From assembly GCF_000003195.3 (NCBI RefSeq), contig NC_012877.2:13190839-13254838 (forward strand): DNA of 64,000 nucleotides. The letters are read 5' to 3'. The stretch is from Sorghum bicolor. Lineage: Eukaryota > Streptophyta > Magnoliopsida > Poales > Poaceae. Shown one piece after another: positions 10,742 to 22,465 of this stretch (position 1 is its first letter; every line of letters starts with the position of its first letter). The notes under the pieces were generated by a model. It was not told the DNA's origin. It did not search any database and saw only the letters and a list, made by a program, of their open reading frames with translations. Made by a program: the position numbers and the translations under genes.

Positions 10742-11437
10742 GAACAGGATTCTCCAGATAGCTTATTCTGTTTTGCCATTGACATCTCCGACGACGAGGG
10801 CGAAGAAGCAAGATCTTCTCAAGCAATGGGGATCTCATCGGCAGGAATCAAAGCTAAACTGGAAGACCTGTTGGCTCTGCTGCATCAAGATACCACTCAA
10901 CTGGTCGATGATTCTGACCCAGCCAAAGCTTTGTTTAAGACCCTTATGGGGCAGATCCCAACCAATGTAGAAGAAGCTCTATTTCAGGCTGCACACTTGG
11001 AGAGTCGCCAGCTCCAATATCAGAAGGCTACTCAGCGTCTTGCCGATAGAGCCGCTCACGCCCAACTCTCAGAGGAAGTGATGCAAGTAAAGTGTATTGC
11101 AGATGAGAAGTACAAGAGCATCAGCATTCTGCAGTCCTCAGGGGAGACGCTGAAACAAAAGATTTCCGGTCTATCGACGAAAAGGGAAGCTCTGCTAGCC
11201 GAGCTCAAACAAATGGAAGAGGCCTTAACTCAAGCTCAGCAAGAAGAAGGCCAACTTCCTGAGATGATCAAGACTCTTCAACAAGAACATAACATCTAGG
11301 CCCGCAAGGCATTGTAGATGAAGAAAAAGTTGAAGCAAGTAGCGGATTCTGCCGATGAAGACATCCGGGGGATAGAAGAAGCTGACCAGATTCACCTATG
11401 TGCCATATCGACCATTCAAGTCCTGCTGAATCTGTAA
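10742..11437 (+). other. Coiled-coil last exon of the A antisense gene
   Basis: After the acceptor at 10740-10741 the exon encodes EQDSPDS, an acidic stretch, then about 200 residues with heptad-like Leu/Glu/Lys spacing (KREALLAELKQ) ending in VLLNL. The same exon exists in B (24343-25037) and C (31766-32461). The coiled coil suggests self-association or binding to a partner; this is inference. Two TAG codons near 11298 and 11313 stand where B has glutamine codons. Confidence 0.75.
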
Positions 11438-11497
11438 GCTCTTCATCGGCGGCTTGTTTCATTCTGCCTTTAGAAGCTCCTGACCATTCCAGTCTAG

Positions 11498-11580
11498 GCG
11501 ATAGGACTGTTATCAGCACTTTTAAAACATTATGCACGGTCCCAGATACATTTTGTCCAGCCGATAGGAGTGTTATCGGC
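11498..11580. terminator. Hairpins between convergent genes of A
   Basis: Two inverted repeats lie between the stop of the antisense gene (11437) and the end of integrase (~11600). The second is perfect: GCCGATA (11560-11566), 7-base loop, TATCGGC (11574-11580). The first is worn (11498-11517). The same structure sits at the same junction in B (twice) and C. Its place between converging units suggests an RNA 3'-end or insulating role; this is inference. Confidence 0.5.
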
Positions 11581-11599
11581 ACTTAAATTGTATGCATCG

Positions 11600-12970
11600 A
11601 CCCAAATACTTCTTCAAATATTTTCCATTTAATGCTATGGGAAACTCAACTCCTTCGAGAGTTTCTAAAATATAAGTGTTAACAGGAGCAGACTGATTTA
11701 CCTGATAAGGACCTTCCTAGTTAGGAGACCACTTTCCAAATTTCGAACTTTTAGTCCCAACCGGTAAAACCAACTTCCATACCAAATCTCCATCGGCAAA
11801 CTCCTTAGCTTTCACCTTTTTATCATACCATCTAGCAACTCTCTTTTTATTCTCTTCTATACTCATCAAAGCTCTCAACCGATGTTCTGCTAAATCATGC
11901 AACTCATCTTTCATCAAAGTAGCATAGTCATCGGCACCCAACTGATCTTGAAAACAGACCCACCTAGATCCAATCTTAATCTCCCACAGCAACACTGCAT
12001 CATGCCCATACACCAATTGATTTGGCGAAACATTGGTCGATCCATGACACGCCATCCGATATGACCACAAAGCTTCATTCAACAATGTGTGCCATCTTCT
12101 AGGATTCTCTTCAATCTTTCGCTTGATGAGCTTAATAATCCCTTTGTTAGACGCTTTGGATTGTCCATTGGCTTGAGCATAATAAGGATAAGAATTCAAT
12201 ACTTTAATCTCCATACCGATTGCAAACTCATCAAACTCTCCTGTTGTGAATATAGTACCCTGATCAGTAGTAATTGTTTGAGGAATACCAAATCAGTAAA
12301 CAATATGCTCTTTCACGAAATCAATCATGTTAGCCGATGTTACTTTCTTCAAAGAAATAGCTTCAACCCATTTAGTAAAAAAATCAGTGGCAACTAAGAT
12401 GAACTTATGCCCCTTGCTTGATGGCGGGTAAATCTGGCCGATGAGATCAATAGCCCAGCCCCAAAACGACCAAGGTTTGGTGATGGGATTCATAGCCGAC
12501 GCGGGTGCTCTTTGAATATTGCCAAATTTCTGACATCCTCGACATCCTTTGAAGTATTTGAAGCAATCTTCAAGTATAGTCGGCCAATAATATCCATTCC
12601 TTCTAATCATCCATTTCATCTTAAAGGCCGACTGATGTGCTCAACACACTCCTTCATAAATCTCTCCCATCAAGCTTTTAGCCTCATCATTACTCAAACA
12701 TCCAAGCAAAACTCCATCTACTGTTCGATAATACAACTCTTCCTCAAGGAGCACATACTTTGTTCCTTGAAACCTAACACGTCTCTCGACCTTCTTGGAT
12801 GGATCTTTTAAATAATCAATAATTTCCTTTCTCTAATCATCGGCACTGATTACCGATGATACACCCAAGATGGGTTGATATCCCGAAGCATGCTGAGCCA
12901 ATCGGTTAGCCTCTTCATTATGTAATCGAGGAACATGCTCCAATCGGAAATCCTTGAATTCCCTAAACAG
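11600..12970 (-). pseudogene. pol: A pol: integrase (broken)
   Basis: Ty3/gypsy integrase. The HHCC finger region (AHQSAFKMKWM..., CRGCQKF) is at 12540-12660. The catalytic core has Asp in AIDLIG and Asp in TTDQGT, but the third acidic residue is lost: QANGQSKASNKG has Lys where B has Glu. Stops occur at about 12292 (after EHIVY), near 11717 (Trp codon to TAG), and in the finger. The C-terminal domain ends with a deletion near 11610 relative to B. Not active. Confidence 0.85.
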
Positions 12971-14809
12971 TTGTATGCTCTTTTCATAATAGGTTATCAA
13001 CACTTCACTTCGGCATTCATAAATTTCAGCCTATTGATTTATAACAAGCATAGAATCGCCGAAAATCTCAACAGCACCAGGATGAACCGCTTTTAACAAT
13101 TCCAACCCTTTGATCAAAGCTCTATTCAGCTTGATTATTCGTTGACGTGGCAACAATTGGCAAAGCGAACTCATAGTTCTTTCCTCGAGGAGAAATTAGT
13201 ACTATACTAATTCCTGCCCCCCGGTCACACATCGATCCATCAAAGAAGAGTGTCCAAGGAACAATTTCCAAGGCATTTATTACACCACAATGTTGAGTTA
13301 CAAAATCAGCCATAATCTGGCCCTTAACTGCCTTAGCCGATTCATAACGTAGGTCAAACTCTAACAGCGCCAAAATCCACTTGCCGATTCTATCATTCAT
13401 AATCGGCATTGATAACATGTATCAGACTACATCATCTTTGCATATAAGAGTGCATTCGGCCGATAACAAATAGTACCTTAATTTGATACATGAAAAGTAT
13501 AAGCATAAGCATAATTTTTCAATTGCTGAATACCTTGTCTCAGCATCCACCAGTCTTCTACTTAGATAATAAATCACATGCTCTTTCCCTTAAAATTCTT
13601 GAATCAGAGCCGAACCGATGACCATCCCATCAGTAGACAAATATAATTTGAAGGCTTTCCTTGTTGAGGTCGAATTAGAACTAGAGGATTTGTTAAATAA
13701 TTCTTGATTTCATCCAACGCTAACTGTTGCTCCTTTCCCCATATAAATTCTTGATCGGCTTTAATCTTGAGTAAAGGACTAAAAGCACGAATCTTACCAA
13801 ATAAGTTGGATATAAATTGTCTGATAAAATTTGTCTTGCCGATCAGAGATTGGAGTTCAGTTTTGTTGGTGGGAGCAACTATTTTGTTGATAGCATCAAT
13901 AGACCTCCTGCTAATTTCAATCCCTCGCTGATGCACCATGAAACCAAGAAATTGTCCTACCGATACACTAAATGCGCATTTATTCGGATTCATCTTTACA
14001 CCATGGTTCCTTGTGCACTCCAGCACTTTTCGTAGATCGGCAAGATGTTTTGTGAAATCCCCAGACTTAACCACCACATCATCAATATAGATTTCCACCA
14101 ATTTGCCAATAGACTCATGGAAGATAAAATTCATAGCTCTCTGATAAGTAGCACCAGCATTTTCCAAGCCAAAGGTCATGACTATCCATTCGAACAACCC
14201 AACATGACGAGGATATCTAAATGTAGTCTTTGGAATATCTTCTTTAGCCATAAATATTTGATTGTATCCTACATATCCATCCATAAAGCTAATGACCCGA
14301 TGCCCAGCTGCAGCATCAACCAGCAAATCGGCAACTGGCATTGGATAACCATCCATCAGCGTAGGCTTGTTAAGATTCCTAAAATCAATGCGGACATGAA
14401 GCTTTCCGTTTTTCTTGTAAATTGGAACGACATTGGAAATCCACTCGGCATACCAACATTGCCGAATAAATTTAGCTTCAATAAGTTCAGTTTTTTCAGC
14501 CTTAATATTAGGAAGAATATTAGGATTGCATCGGTGTGCTGGCTACTGATGCGGCCGAAACCCAGACTTGATAGGCAACCGATGTTCAATAGTCGATCGG
14601 TCTAAACCAGGCATCTCGGTATAATCCCAAGCAAAGCAATCTTTATATTCCTTTAACAAATCAGTTAATTGTTGCTTACACTCAAAATCTAACATAGCAC
14701 TAATAAAAGTAGGCCTTGGCCTATCACCATTACCTATATCTACCTCTACTAAATCATCGACCGATGTAAACCTCTGGCCTAACTTTCCATCATCAGCGAA
14801 CCAATCCAT
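12971..14809 (-). pseudogene. pol: A pol: reverse transcriptase and RNase H domains
   Basis: RT opens with a Met at 14809 and shows the gypsy landmarks YKKNGKLH, FMDGYVGYNQI, FGLENAGATYQRAMN and the catalytic YIDD at about 14086. The connection domain and first RNase H follow to 13430, with a frameshift near 13620. The second RNase H (13418 to about 12870) begins MSMPIMNDRIGKW... and FFDGSMCDRGAG and ends NEEANRLAQHAS. Stops replace several codons near 14545, 13122 and 13040. The dual RNase H arrangement is known from Tat elements. Confidence 0.85.
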
Positions 14810-14991
14810 TAAAACTCCTCATCAGAACGGACTGCTTGGATCAGTGGAATTTCATAATTGGCTACTTTGAGAAAATCCTTCGCCCAAATCTCCCCTGAAA
14901 TGCATCTCGTCCTTTCATAATTATCTGCTTTTGCCGATGCAATGACATACGAAGAATCTCCTGGAACAATTTCAATCTTGTCACCTACCCA

Positions 14992-15300
14992 CTAAACCAA
15001 GCATTGGTGCATTGTAGATGGGATGCAACAATTGGCATGAATCCAATCTCTCCCCAACAGTAAATTATAAGCACCCTTTCCACTGATGACAAAGAAAGTA
15101 GTCGGCAAGGTCTTGCTGGCGATAGTCAACTCAACGCATATGGCTCCCTTGGCTGGAGACACATTTCCTTCAAAATCCTTTAACATCATATCGGTCTTGG
15201 TCAAATCCTGATCCCCTTTGCCAAGCTTCTGATAGACTACGTATGGCATGATATTAATAATAGCCCCACCATCAACAAGTATCTTGGTCATCGGCTATCC
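14992..15300 (-). pseudogene. pol: A aspartic protease
   Basis: Retroviral-type protease that would cleave the polyprotein. The active-site loop reads LVDGGAIINIMP, a D-G-G instead of the usual D-S/T-G; B has the same D-G-G, so this looks like a family trait. The flap/second half contains GAYNLLLGRDWIHA. A TAG lies just upstream (about 15297) of the PMTKI start. Confidence 0.8.
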
Positions 15301-16552
15301 ATCAACCCTGCCTTTGACGAACAGAGCTTTAGGATGCTGTCTCTCATTATCAGCGGGCTTTTCAAAAATAGCCGTCACCGGATCCAGGGCTAACTGAGCT
15401 ATCTGATTAGGGAGATCTACCTCCTCTTCATTATCACTAAAAGGTGCAAGAAATTCCATTGGCAACATAAATACTATGTTGACATCTACCGATGGACCTT
15501 TTCCTTTATGATCTGACTGCTGCCGATCTCCAGACTTAGCAGAATTCTCTCCCTAACTCAGTTCTTCTTGCAGTTCTCGCTGCAACCTTCTTTTTTGTGT
15601 CTTTGTCAACCCTTCTGGACACCATGGAGGAAGTTGTGGTTGCTTTACCGATTGACGATGATTTTCCCTGGATTCCACCCGATAAGTATTAGCATCCCTG
15701 CAAAATATGAATTCATCGAGAACTCGCGCATCCGCCATCTCCTCAAGCTCCTCTTGGTTTCTCGGAAAATAGCCAACACGTTCACCGAGCCTATCATGCA
15801 CACTGAGTCTGCCCCCTAGTCGATCATGAACTGATGTCCTTCCTCTAATCGGCCCACCAAAACGCCGATCATTGTTTTGATACTGCCGATTCGATCTATC
15901 ATACCGATTGTAGCCATTACACTCGGGGCAGTCTCTAACAGTTGGTAGTTTGATGTTTTCCTCCCAACAATGGATGAAAAACGGCCAATTCCAATGATCT
16001 TTATGCCGATTCCACTCTTGTCGGCGTCTTTCTTCTTCCCGGCGACGATCTTCCTATTGGCGACGATACCGATCATCACGCTGCTGCCAAGTTTCCCGAT
16101 GCCTCCTATGAGTAATTACAATGCTAGATCGAGGGGGTCTCCCTGAGCTGGTTCCTTCCTAAATCAATCCTTTACCTTTGGCGTCATCGATAGTGATCTG
16201 ATGCTGAGGATCTACAGATGCGTTTCTTTCAGCTGCTTTTGAAGCCAAGACTTTGGTCTTTCCCTTGGCATCCAACATATTCGTGGGGAAAGGATGTTGG
16301 CCGATCTTCATCGGCTTCTGAGCGTTGGAGCTATCAAATTTAATCCTTCCGGACTCTATAGCCGATTGCAGCTGTTGCCTGAACACCTTGCATTCATTTG
16401 TGCTGTGAGATGTTGCATTATGCCACTTGCAATACTTGATCTTCTTTAACTCTTTTGCCGATGGAATTACATGGTTAGGTGATAATTTAATCTACCCTTC
16501 CTGAAGCATAAAGTCAAATATCCTATCGGCTTTGGTGATGTCGAATGCAAAC
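15301..16552 (-). pseudogene. gag: A gag, C-terminal part and linker
   Basis: Matches B gag from 19230 to 20480. It includes the CKWHNATSHSTNECKVF zinc-binding motif region and, at 15840-16010, HCWEENIKLPTVRDCPEC, whose Cys/His spacing suggests a second metal site. The open pieces are 16386-16159 and 15801-15553, separated by TAG stops. Its N-terminal part continues at 28991-30445 on the far side of B. Confidence 0.8.
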
Positions 16553-17265
16553 TGTTGACACTGTTTTTGGACACGTATCCAGGATCGGTAGAGTGTGGAT
16601 CGGCAAAACAAAGTAATGGTTACTGGTCTGCGGAAGGGTTGCCAATGAGGGCGGTTGCCGACGAGAAGACAACTGAATATGGCTAAGTCCGTGGATGGTG
16701 ATGTGTTTATGCCGATGGCTAGTGTTAATCGTTGCCAATGGGGAGTCTACCAATGACGTGAAAGGAAGACTTGGAGGTTGCCAATTGGTCCGTGGTGGTG
16801 TCTCAGCTTGTCACGGCAGGGTAGTTTTATGTTTTCCTTAGTTATTTAAATCGTTTTGTACACGGATTCTGTTTAATTTTGGAATTCGAATTCTAGTCGT
16901 GTCTGGTTATAGCTCTTTGAGCAGCGTATAAATGTAGACCCTAGGGCCTTGTAATTGAGACATGAATCAATCAATCAATCAAACACAAGTTTCTATTCAT
17001 ATTCCAGCATCTACTTTTTCGACGACTTCGTCATATTTTCCTTTTTCATTACGAGTTTTTAGGAGTTCGTCGACTTAAGCTCGGCGTATTCTCAAGTTCC
17101 GCGTGAATACCTCTTGGCCGTGGCATCCGGGCGCATCGCTGTTGTCGGGACTAAAGTATTTGAGTTATCACCTTTGCCGATAGTAAGGTCAAATCGGCTG
17201 ACACGCCTTAACGTTTAAATCGGGTATTAGCCCTTTGTGTTTGCAGGTCAACTTTTGCATCAACA
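16553..17265 (+). repeat. 5' LTR of B, 713 bp
   Basis: Starts TGTTGACACTG and ends GCATCAACA. A TATA box TATAAAT lies at 16927-16933, followed ~30 bp on by the likely transcript start. A (TCAA)n run is at about 16966-16983. CCGAT words occur here as in the internal region. Confidence 0.93.
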
Positions 17266-17269
17266 CATC

Positions 17270-17290
17270 TTTTGGCATGCCCAGTGGGAC
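17270..17290 (+). other. Primer-binding site of B
   Basis: TGGCATGCCCAGTGGGAC at 17273-17290 begins a few bases after the LTR end, where the primer site must be. I cannot assign the tRNA with confidence by reading. Confidence 0.55.
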
Positions 17291-17312
17291 CAGATTCAAG
17301 ATAAAGATCGAC

Positions 17313-19480
17313 ATGTCGACTACTGAGTTTGATCAGGAGAATGTCATCCCTGTGACGGAAGCCAATCTCAAAGATGAGCAGAAGCAAGCTATTGCAAAAG
17401 CCATGGAGGATTACAAGCAGCAATGTTTGAGGTCCTTCGGTATCAACAGGAGCGGCGAAGTGATCCAGAAGGAAGCACTGCCGATGCTTCGGCAGGTTAC
17501 TTTTGAAGCCAATCGTGGTAAACTCCAAGACATGGTTGATAGTGCTATTAACCGTGCTCTGATCAATCAAGCTGGCGTGCTGTCCAATACGGTTTTCAAT
17601 ACCGTGGCTAGAACTTTCAAAGAAGGACAGTTGCCACCGGATTATGTGGGCCCTTATCATCATCAGCCAGGATCACCGGTGGTCACAGCTCCGTCGGCTG
17701 CTACAGCCGTTGCGGGCACACAAACTACCGTTCCTCCAAGCACGTTAGGAGTCACTAATGCACAATCTACGTCGATGACGACTAATCCACCAACTTCAGA
17801 TGGGCAGATCAAGCTTGCTACAGATCTATTGGCATCGGCAATGTTAGGATCGGTTCCTCCTCCTAATTGGTGGGGTTATGGTATGCCCCCCGAATTGAAG
17901 ACACCTGGCACATCTCAGACAGCTGATATGAGAAGCAAGGCTCCCATGGCATCGACGCCTCCAAATATGCCGATGAACCAGAGTCCCCAGTATACTACAA
18001 CTACTACTGCCAGACCTTACACTGGGAATTCTCAAGCTCCAACGTTCCAGATACCTAACGCATCGGCAGACTCAATGCTAATGCAACAGAGGTTTATGAC
18101 TCAGTCAGGGTATATCAATTCAATGATGATACCCAATTACTAGTCATCGGTAGGGCCTATGCCGATGAACGCTAATAGTGGAGGGCTTGGGCAGCAAGTA
18201 TTTCCGCAAATGCTCCAACAAAATCATTAGGTTACCAGGTTTCAACAAGACTAGATCTATCCCAGATTCCAGAACCAAGGGTTGCCCAACCAGCTGATGA
18301 ATCTTGGGTAGCAGATCGGTGGACAGCAGATCGGCGGGCAACAGTTTGGTGGTCAGCAGATAGGTGGCCAAGTGGTTAACCCGATATTCCTTGCAGATCG
18401 TACACCGCACAGACACGTGGAAGCTTACCAGCAGATGCCAGATCCGCAACCGCCTCATCGGCAAGATGCCGATGCTTATTGGGCCGATAAGATTGCTGAA
18501 GTAATGAGAGACCAATTTGGGATTAAACCCAAAGTCAGTACTTACTCTTATCTGACACCGTATCCTCCTGCATATGATTTAATCCCGCTTCCAAATCGGT
18601 ACAAAGTGCTAGATTTTACTAAGTTTTCAGGACAGGATGATACATCAACCATGGAGCATGTCAACATGTTCATCATCCAATGCGGAGAAGCTGCTAATAA
18701 GGACGAGTTAAGGGTTCGCTTATTCTCGTCATCCTTGTCTAGGTCAGCTTTCACTTGGTTTATATCATTACCTCCCAACTCAGTGTTTACTTGGGCCGAT
18801 CTGGAGAAACAATTTCACAAATACTTCTTTTCTGGGGTCCATGAGAAGAAGATCACCGATTTGGTCAAATTGAAACAATGCAATGATGAATCGGTTGAAA
18901 GTTTTGTGCAGAGGATACGGGAAGTCAAGAACAAATGCTATAGCCTGGTTCTGGATGATCGGCAGCTAGCCGATTTGGCCTTCTAGGGCTTGTTGCCACA
19001 TATCAGGGACAAATACGCATCTCAGGAGTTTGAAAGCTTAAGTCATTTGGTGCAGAGGATTTCTGATCAAGATATCAAGCCTTTTGAACCCAAGAGAGCG
19101 TGGAATAAAAAGGTCTCCTTCGTTGATGAAGCAGCAAGCTCGGACTCTGATGAAGAACCAGTCATCGGCTTGGCAGAATGGGTGAAAAATAAGAAGCCGA
19201 TGTCTTGTCCTTTTGGGCATAAAGAGCCAGAGAAGTTCGCATTTGACGTCACCAAGGCCGATAGGATATTTGACTTTCTACTTCAGGAAGGTCAGATCAA
19301 ATTGTCACCCAATCATGTACTCTCATTGGCTGAGGAATTGAAGAGGATGAAGTGCTGTAAATGGCATAATGCGACTTCTCACAGCACCAATGAGTGCAAA
19401 GTTTTTAGGCAATAGTTGCAATCGGCTATAGAATCTGGAAGGATCAAATTCGATAGCTCTAAAGCTTAGAAGCCGATGAA
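17313..19480 (+). pseudogene. gag: B gag (several stops)
   Basis: Gypsy Gag, the capsid precursor. Start chosen at ATG 17313 (MSTTEFDQEN), the first Met after the primer site; the open frame upstream of it lies in the LTR. The N-terminal third is Pro/Gln/Thr-rich, the capsid core (retrotransposon gag domain) runs about 18590-18985 with FTWFISLPPNSVFTWADLEKQF. Zinc-type residues appear in CCKWHNATSHSTNEC near 19355-19400. TAG stops fall at 18141, about 18228, 18984, 19413 and 19467; most stand where the A copy reads CAG or CAA. One frame otherwise persists, so decay is mainly by point changes. Confidence 0.85.
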
Positions 19481-20480
19481 GATTGATCAACATCCTTTCC
19501 CAACAAACATGCTGGATGCTAAGGGAAAGACCAAGGTCTTAACATCGGAAACAGCTGAAAGAAGTGCATCGGTGGATCCTCAACATCAGGTCACTACTGC
19601 CGATGCAAAAGGAAAAGGCTTGATCCAGAAGGGAACTAACTCAGGAAGGCCTCCCAGATCTGGTATTGTAATAACTCACAGAAGGCCTCGGGAAACTTGG
19701 CAGCAACATGAGGATTGGTATCTGCGCTAGCAAGAGGACTATCATCGGGAAGAAGAAAGACGCCGACAAGAGTGGAATCGGCATAGGGATCACTGGAATT
19801 GTCCGTTCTTGATCCATTGTTGGGAGGAAAATATCAAACTCCCTACTGTCAGAGACTGCCCGGAATGCAATGGTTATGATCGGTATGATAGATCAAATCG
19901 GTAGTGTCAGAATAATAACCGCCGATTTGATGGGCCGATTAGGGGAAGAACGTCCGTTCATGATCGACTTGGGGGCAGGCTCAGTGTGCATGACAGGATC
20001 GACGATTGTGTTGAATATTTTCCCAGGAACCAGGAAGAACTTGAAGAGATGGCTAATGCATGGGTTCCCGATGAGTTCATATTCTGCAGGGACGCCAATA
20101 ATTACTGGGTGAAGTCAAGGGAAAATTATCGCCCATCAGTAAGGCAGCAGCAGCTCCCTCCATGGTGTCCAGAAGGGTTGACCAGGACACAAAAGAGAAG
20201 GCTGCAGTGCGAGAGGCGAGAAGAGTTGAGCAAGGGCGAGAACTCTGGCCAGTCTGGGGATCGTCAACAAGCAGATCCTAAAGGGAAAGGGCCATCGGCA
20301 GATGTCAACATGGTATTTATGTTGCCGATAGAATTCCTTACGTCGTCCAGCGATGACGAATTGGAGTTTTCCGATCAGATAGCTCAGTTGGCTCTGGATC
20401 CGATGACAGCTATCTTTGAAAAGCCTGCAGATGATGAAAGGCAACATTTTAAGGCTCTTTTTGTCAAAGGAAGGGTTGAT
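19476..20480 (+). pseudogene. B gag-protease linker
   Basis: Continuation of the polyprotein. It is basic (DAKGKTKVL, RRPRETWQQ, then RREEERR-like) with a Cys/His cluster at 19800-19870 (HCWEENIKLPTVRDCPEC). A TAG at about 19728 and a frame change near 19900 break it; from 19986 the frame is open into protease. It resembles the linker of A closely. Confidence 0.75.
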
Positions 20481-20972
20481 GGTCAGCCGATGACCAAGAT
20501 TCTAATCGATGGTGGAGCTGCTATCAATATTATGCCATACGCAGTGTATCGGAAGCTTGGAAAGGGGGATCAGGATTTAACCAAGACCGATATGATGCTT
20601 AAAGACTTTGAGGGCAATGTGTCTCTAGTTAAGGGGGCAATATGCGTTGAGTTGACCATCGGCAGCAAAACCTTGCCGACAACCTTCTTTGTAATTAGTG
20701 GGAAAGATGCTTATAACTTGCTGCTAGGGAGAAACTGGATTCACGCCAACTGCTGCATCCCGTCTACAATGCACCAATGCTTGGTTCAGTGGGTAGGCGA
20801 CAATATTGAGATTGTCCCGGGAGACTCTTCATATGTCATTGCATCGGCAGAGGCAGATACCTATGAAAGGACTAGGTGTATTTCAGGAGAAGTTTGGGAA
20901 AAGGATTTTCTCAAAGTTGCCGATTATGAAATTCCACCGATCCAAGCAGTCGGTTCTGACAAAGGTTTTTAA
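20481..20972 (+). CDS. pol: B aspartic protease
   Basis: Open part of an ORF 19986-20972. Active-site loop LIDGGAAINIMP carries D-G-G; a hydrophobic-hydrophobic-Gly motif follows in YNLLLGRNWIHA about 85 residues on. Both A and B have D-G-G, so it is a family feature rather than decay. TAA at 20970 ends the frame just before the RT leader (20973 on: MDSFADDGKLGQ). Whether gag-pol is one reading frame or two cannot be told because of the stops. Confidence 0.8.
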   Translation, partial: GQPMTKILIDGGAAINIMPYAVYRKLGKGDQDLTKTDMMLKDFEGNVSLVKGAICVELTIGSKTLPTTFFVISGKDAYNLLLGRNWIHANCCIPSTMHQCLVQWVGDNIEIVPGDSSYVIASAEADTYERTRCISGEVWEKDFLKVADYEIPPIQAVGSDKGF

Positions 20973-21149
20973 TGGATAGTTTCGCCGATGATGGAAAATT
21001 AGGCCAGGGATTCACATCGGCCGATGATCTAGTAGAAGTAGACATAGGTAGTGGTGATAAACCTAGACCTACTTTCATTAGTGCTAAGTTAAGTTCTGAG
21101 TGTAAGCAACAGTTGACTGATTTGTTAAAAGAATATAAAGATTGCTGAG

Positions 21150-22073
21150 ATGCCTGGTTTGGACCGATCGATTGTTGAACATCGGTTGCGTATCAAGTCT
21201 GGATTTCAGCCACATCAGCAGCCAGCTCGCCGATGTAATCCTAATATTCTTCCTGATATTAAGGCCGAAATAACCAAACTGATTGAAGCTAAATTTATTC
21301 GGCAATGTCGGTATGCCGAGTGGATTTCTAATGTGGTTCCAGTCTACAAGAAAAATGGGAAGCTTCGGGTCTGCATTGATTTCAGGAATCTTAATAAAGC
21401 TACACCGATGGATGGTTACCCAATGCCAGTTGCCGATCTCCTAGTTGATGCTGCAGCCAGGCATCGAATTATCAGCTTTATGGATGGCAATGCAGGATAC
21501 AATCAAATATTAAAGGCTGAAGAAGATATTCCAAAGACTGCATTTAGATGTCCTGGTCATGTTGGGTTGTTTGAATGGATAGTCATGACCTTTGGCTTGA
21601 AGAATGCTGGTGCTACTTATCAGAGAGCCATGAATTTTATATTTCATGAGTTCATCGGTAAGCTGGTGGAAATTTATATTGATGATGTGGTGGTTAAGTC
21701 TGGAGACTTCACAAAGCATCTTGCCGATTTGCGAAAGGTGTTGGAATGCACAAGGAAGCATGGTTTGAAGATGAATCCCAATAAATGTGCATTTGGTGTA
21801 TCGGCAGGACAATTCCTTGGTTTCGTGGTGCATCAGAGGGGGATTGAGATCAGTCGAAGATCCATTGATGCCATCAACAAAATAGTTGCTCCTACCAACA
21901 TGACTGAGCTCCAGTCCTTGATCGACAAGGTAAATTTTATCAGGAGATTTATATCTAATTTATCTGGTAAAATTCGTGCTTTCAGTCCTTTGCTTAGGAT
22001 GAAGCCGATCAAGAATTCATTTGGGGGAAGAAACAACAATTGGCCTTGGATGAAATCAAGAATTATTTGGTGA
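21150..22073 (+). pseudogene. pol: B reverse transcriptase
   Basis: Gypsy RT. Landmarks: YKKNGKLRVCIDFRNLNKA, FMDGNAGYNQI, FGLKNAGATYQRAMN, catalytic YIDD at about 21676-21687, then GFVVHQRGIEI. Just before 21150 a deletion of about 17 bp relative to A (after AAAGATTGC) breaks the frame, so the Met at 21150 is internal. A one-base loss near 22005 shifts the frame into the RNase H. Otherwise long and well kept (307 codons). Confidence 0.88.
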
Positions 22074-22465
22074 ATCCTCCAGTCCTGATTCCACCTCAGC
22101 AAGGGAAGCCCTTCAGATTGTATTTGTCTACCGATGGGATGGTCATCGGTTCGGCTTTGATTCAGGAATTTGAAGGGAAGGAACGTGTGATTTACTATTT
22201 AAGCAAGAGGTTGATTGATGCTGAGACTAGGTATTCAGCTATTGAGAAGCTGTGTTTATGCTTGTACTTCTCATGTGTCAAGTTGAGACATTATTTGTTA
22301 TCGGCCGAATGCACTGTCATATACAAAGATGATGTGGTCCGATACATGCTGTCTATGCCGATCATGAGTGGCAGGATCGGTAAGTGGATTTTGGCACTAT
22401 CGGAATTTGACTTGCGTTATGAATCGGCTAAGGCGATTAAAAACAGAGTATGGCCGATTTTGTAA
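22040..22465 (+). pseudogene. pol: B first RNase H domain
   Basis: RT-linked RNase H. It opens in a frame different from RT and reads WMKS/LALDEIKNYLVNPP, then LYLSTDGMVIGSALIQ and VIYYLSKRLIDAETRYSAIEK. The frame ends with an indel near 22440 before the second RNase H. Matches the A domain at 13430-13600. Confidence 0.8.

Larger units (their letters stand above)
7971..11437 (+). pseudogene. Antisense plant-mobile-domain gene of A (7 exons)
   Basis: Spliced gene opposite to gag-pol. Exons inferred from GT..AG sites that agree with B and C: 7971-8054, 8167-9725, 9803-10002, 10064-10093, 10171-10506, 10581-10669, 10742-11437; introns of 61-112 bp. Exon 2 encodes the aminotransferase-like plant mobile domain (PMD), seen as SLDLWKDTFRSWP, LADVLMLTGLD, GGPWWF and PPLNFRDAVIVLPG. 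Exons 3-6 are basic, then Pro/Gln/Ser-rich (nuclear-type linker). Exon 7 is a coiled coil. Host PMD proteins of the MAIN/MAIL1 type act in nuclear gene and TE control; the role of the element copy is unknown. Damage: stop in exon 1, a 98-bp tandem duplication in exon 2, TAG at ~9549, two TAGs at 11298-11315. Confidence 0.75.
6732..16552 (-). mobile_element. Tat-like Ty3/gypsy element A, 3' portion
   Basis: Minus-strand gypsy element inserted in X pol. From right to left it holds the gag C-terminus, protease, RT, RNase H, a second RNase H, integrase, then a gene on the plus strand (7971-11437), polypurine tract and 3' LTR. The second RNase H and the antisense gene between pol and the 3' LTR fit the Tat lineage. 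Element B interrupts its gag at 16552/28991, and the A sequence rejoins exactly across B after removing one copy of CAAAC. Confidence 0.88.

Noticed and set aside
14045..14605. Long plus-strand ORF opposite RT of A
   Set aside because: Shadow of the RT frame; the RT reading has all family motifs.
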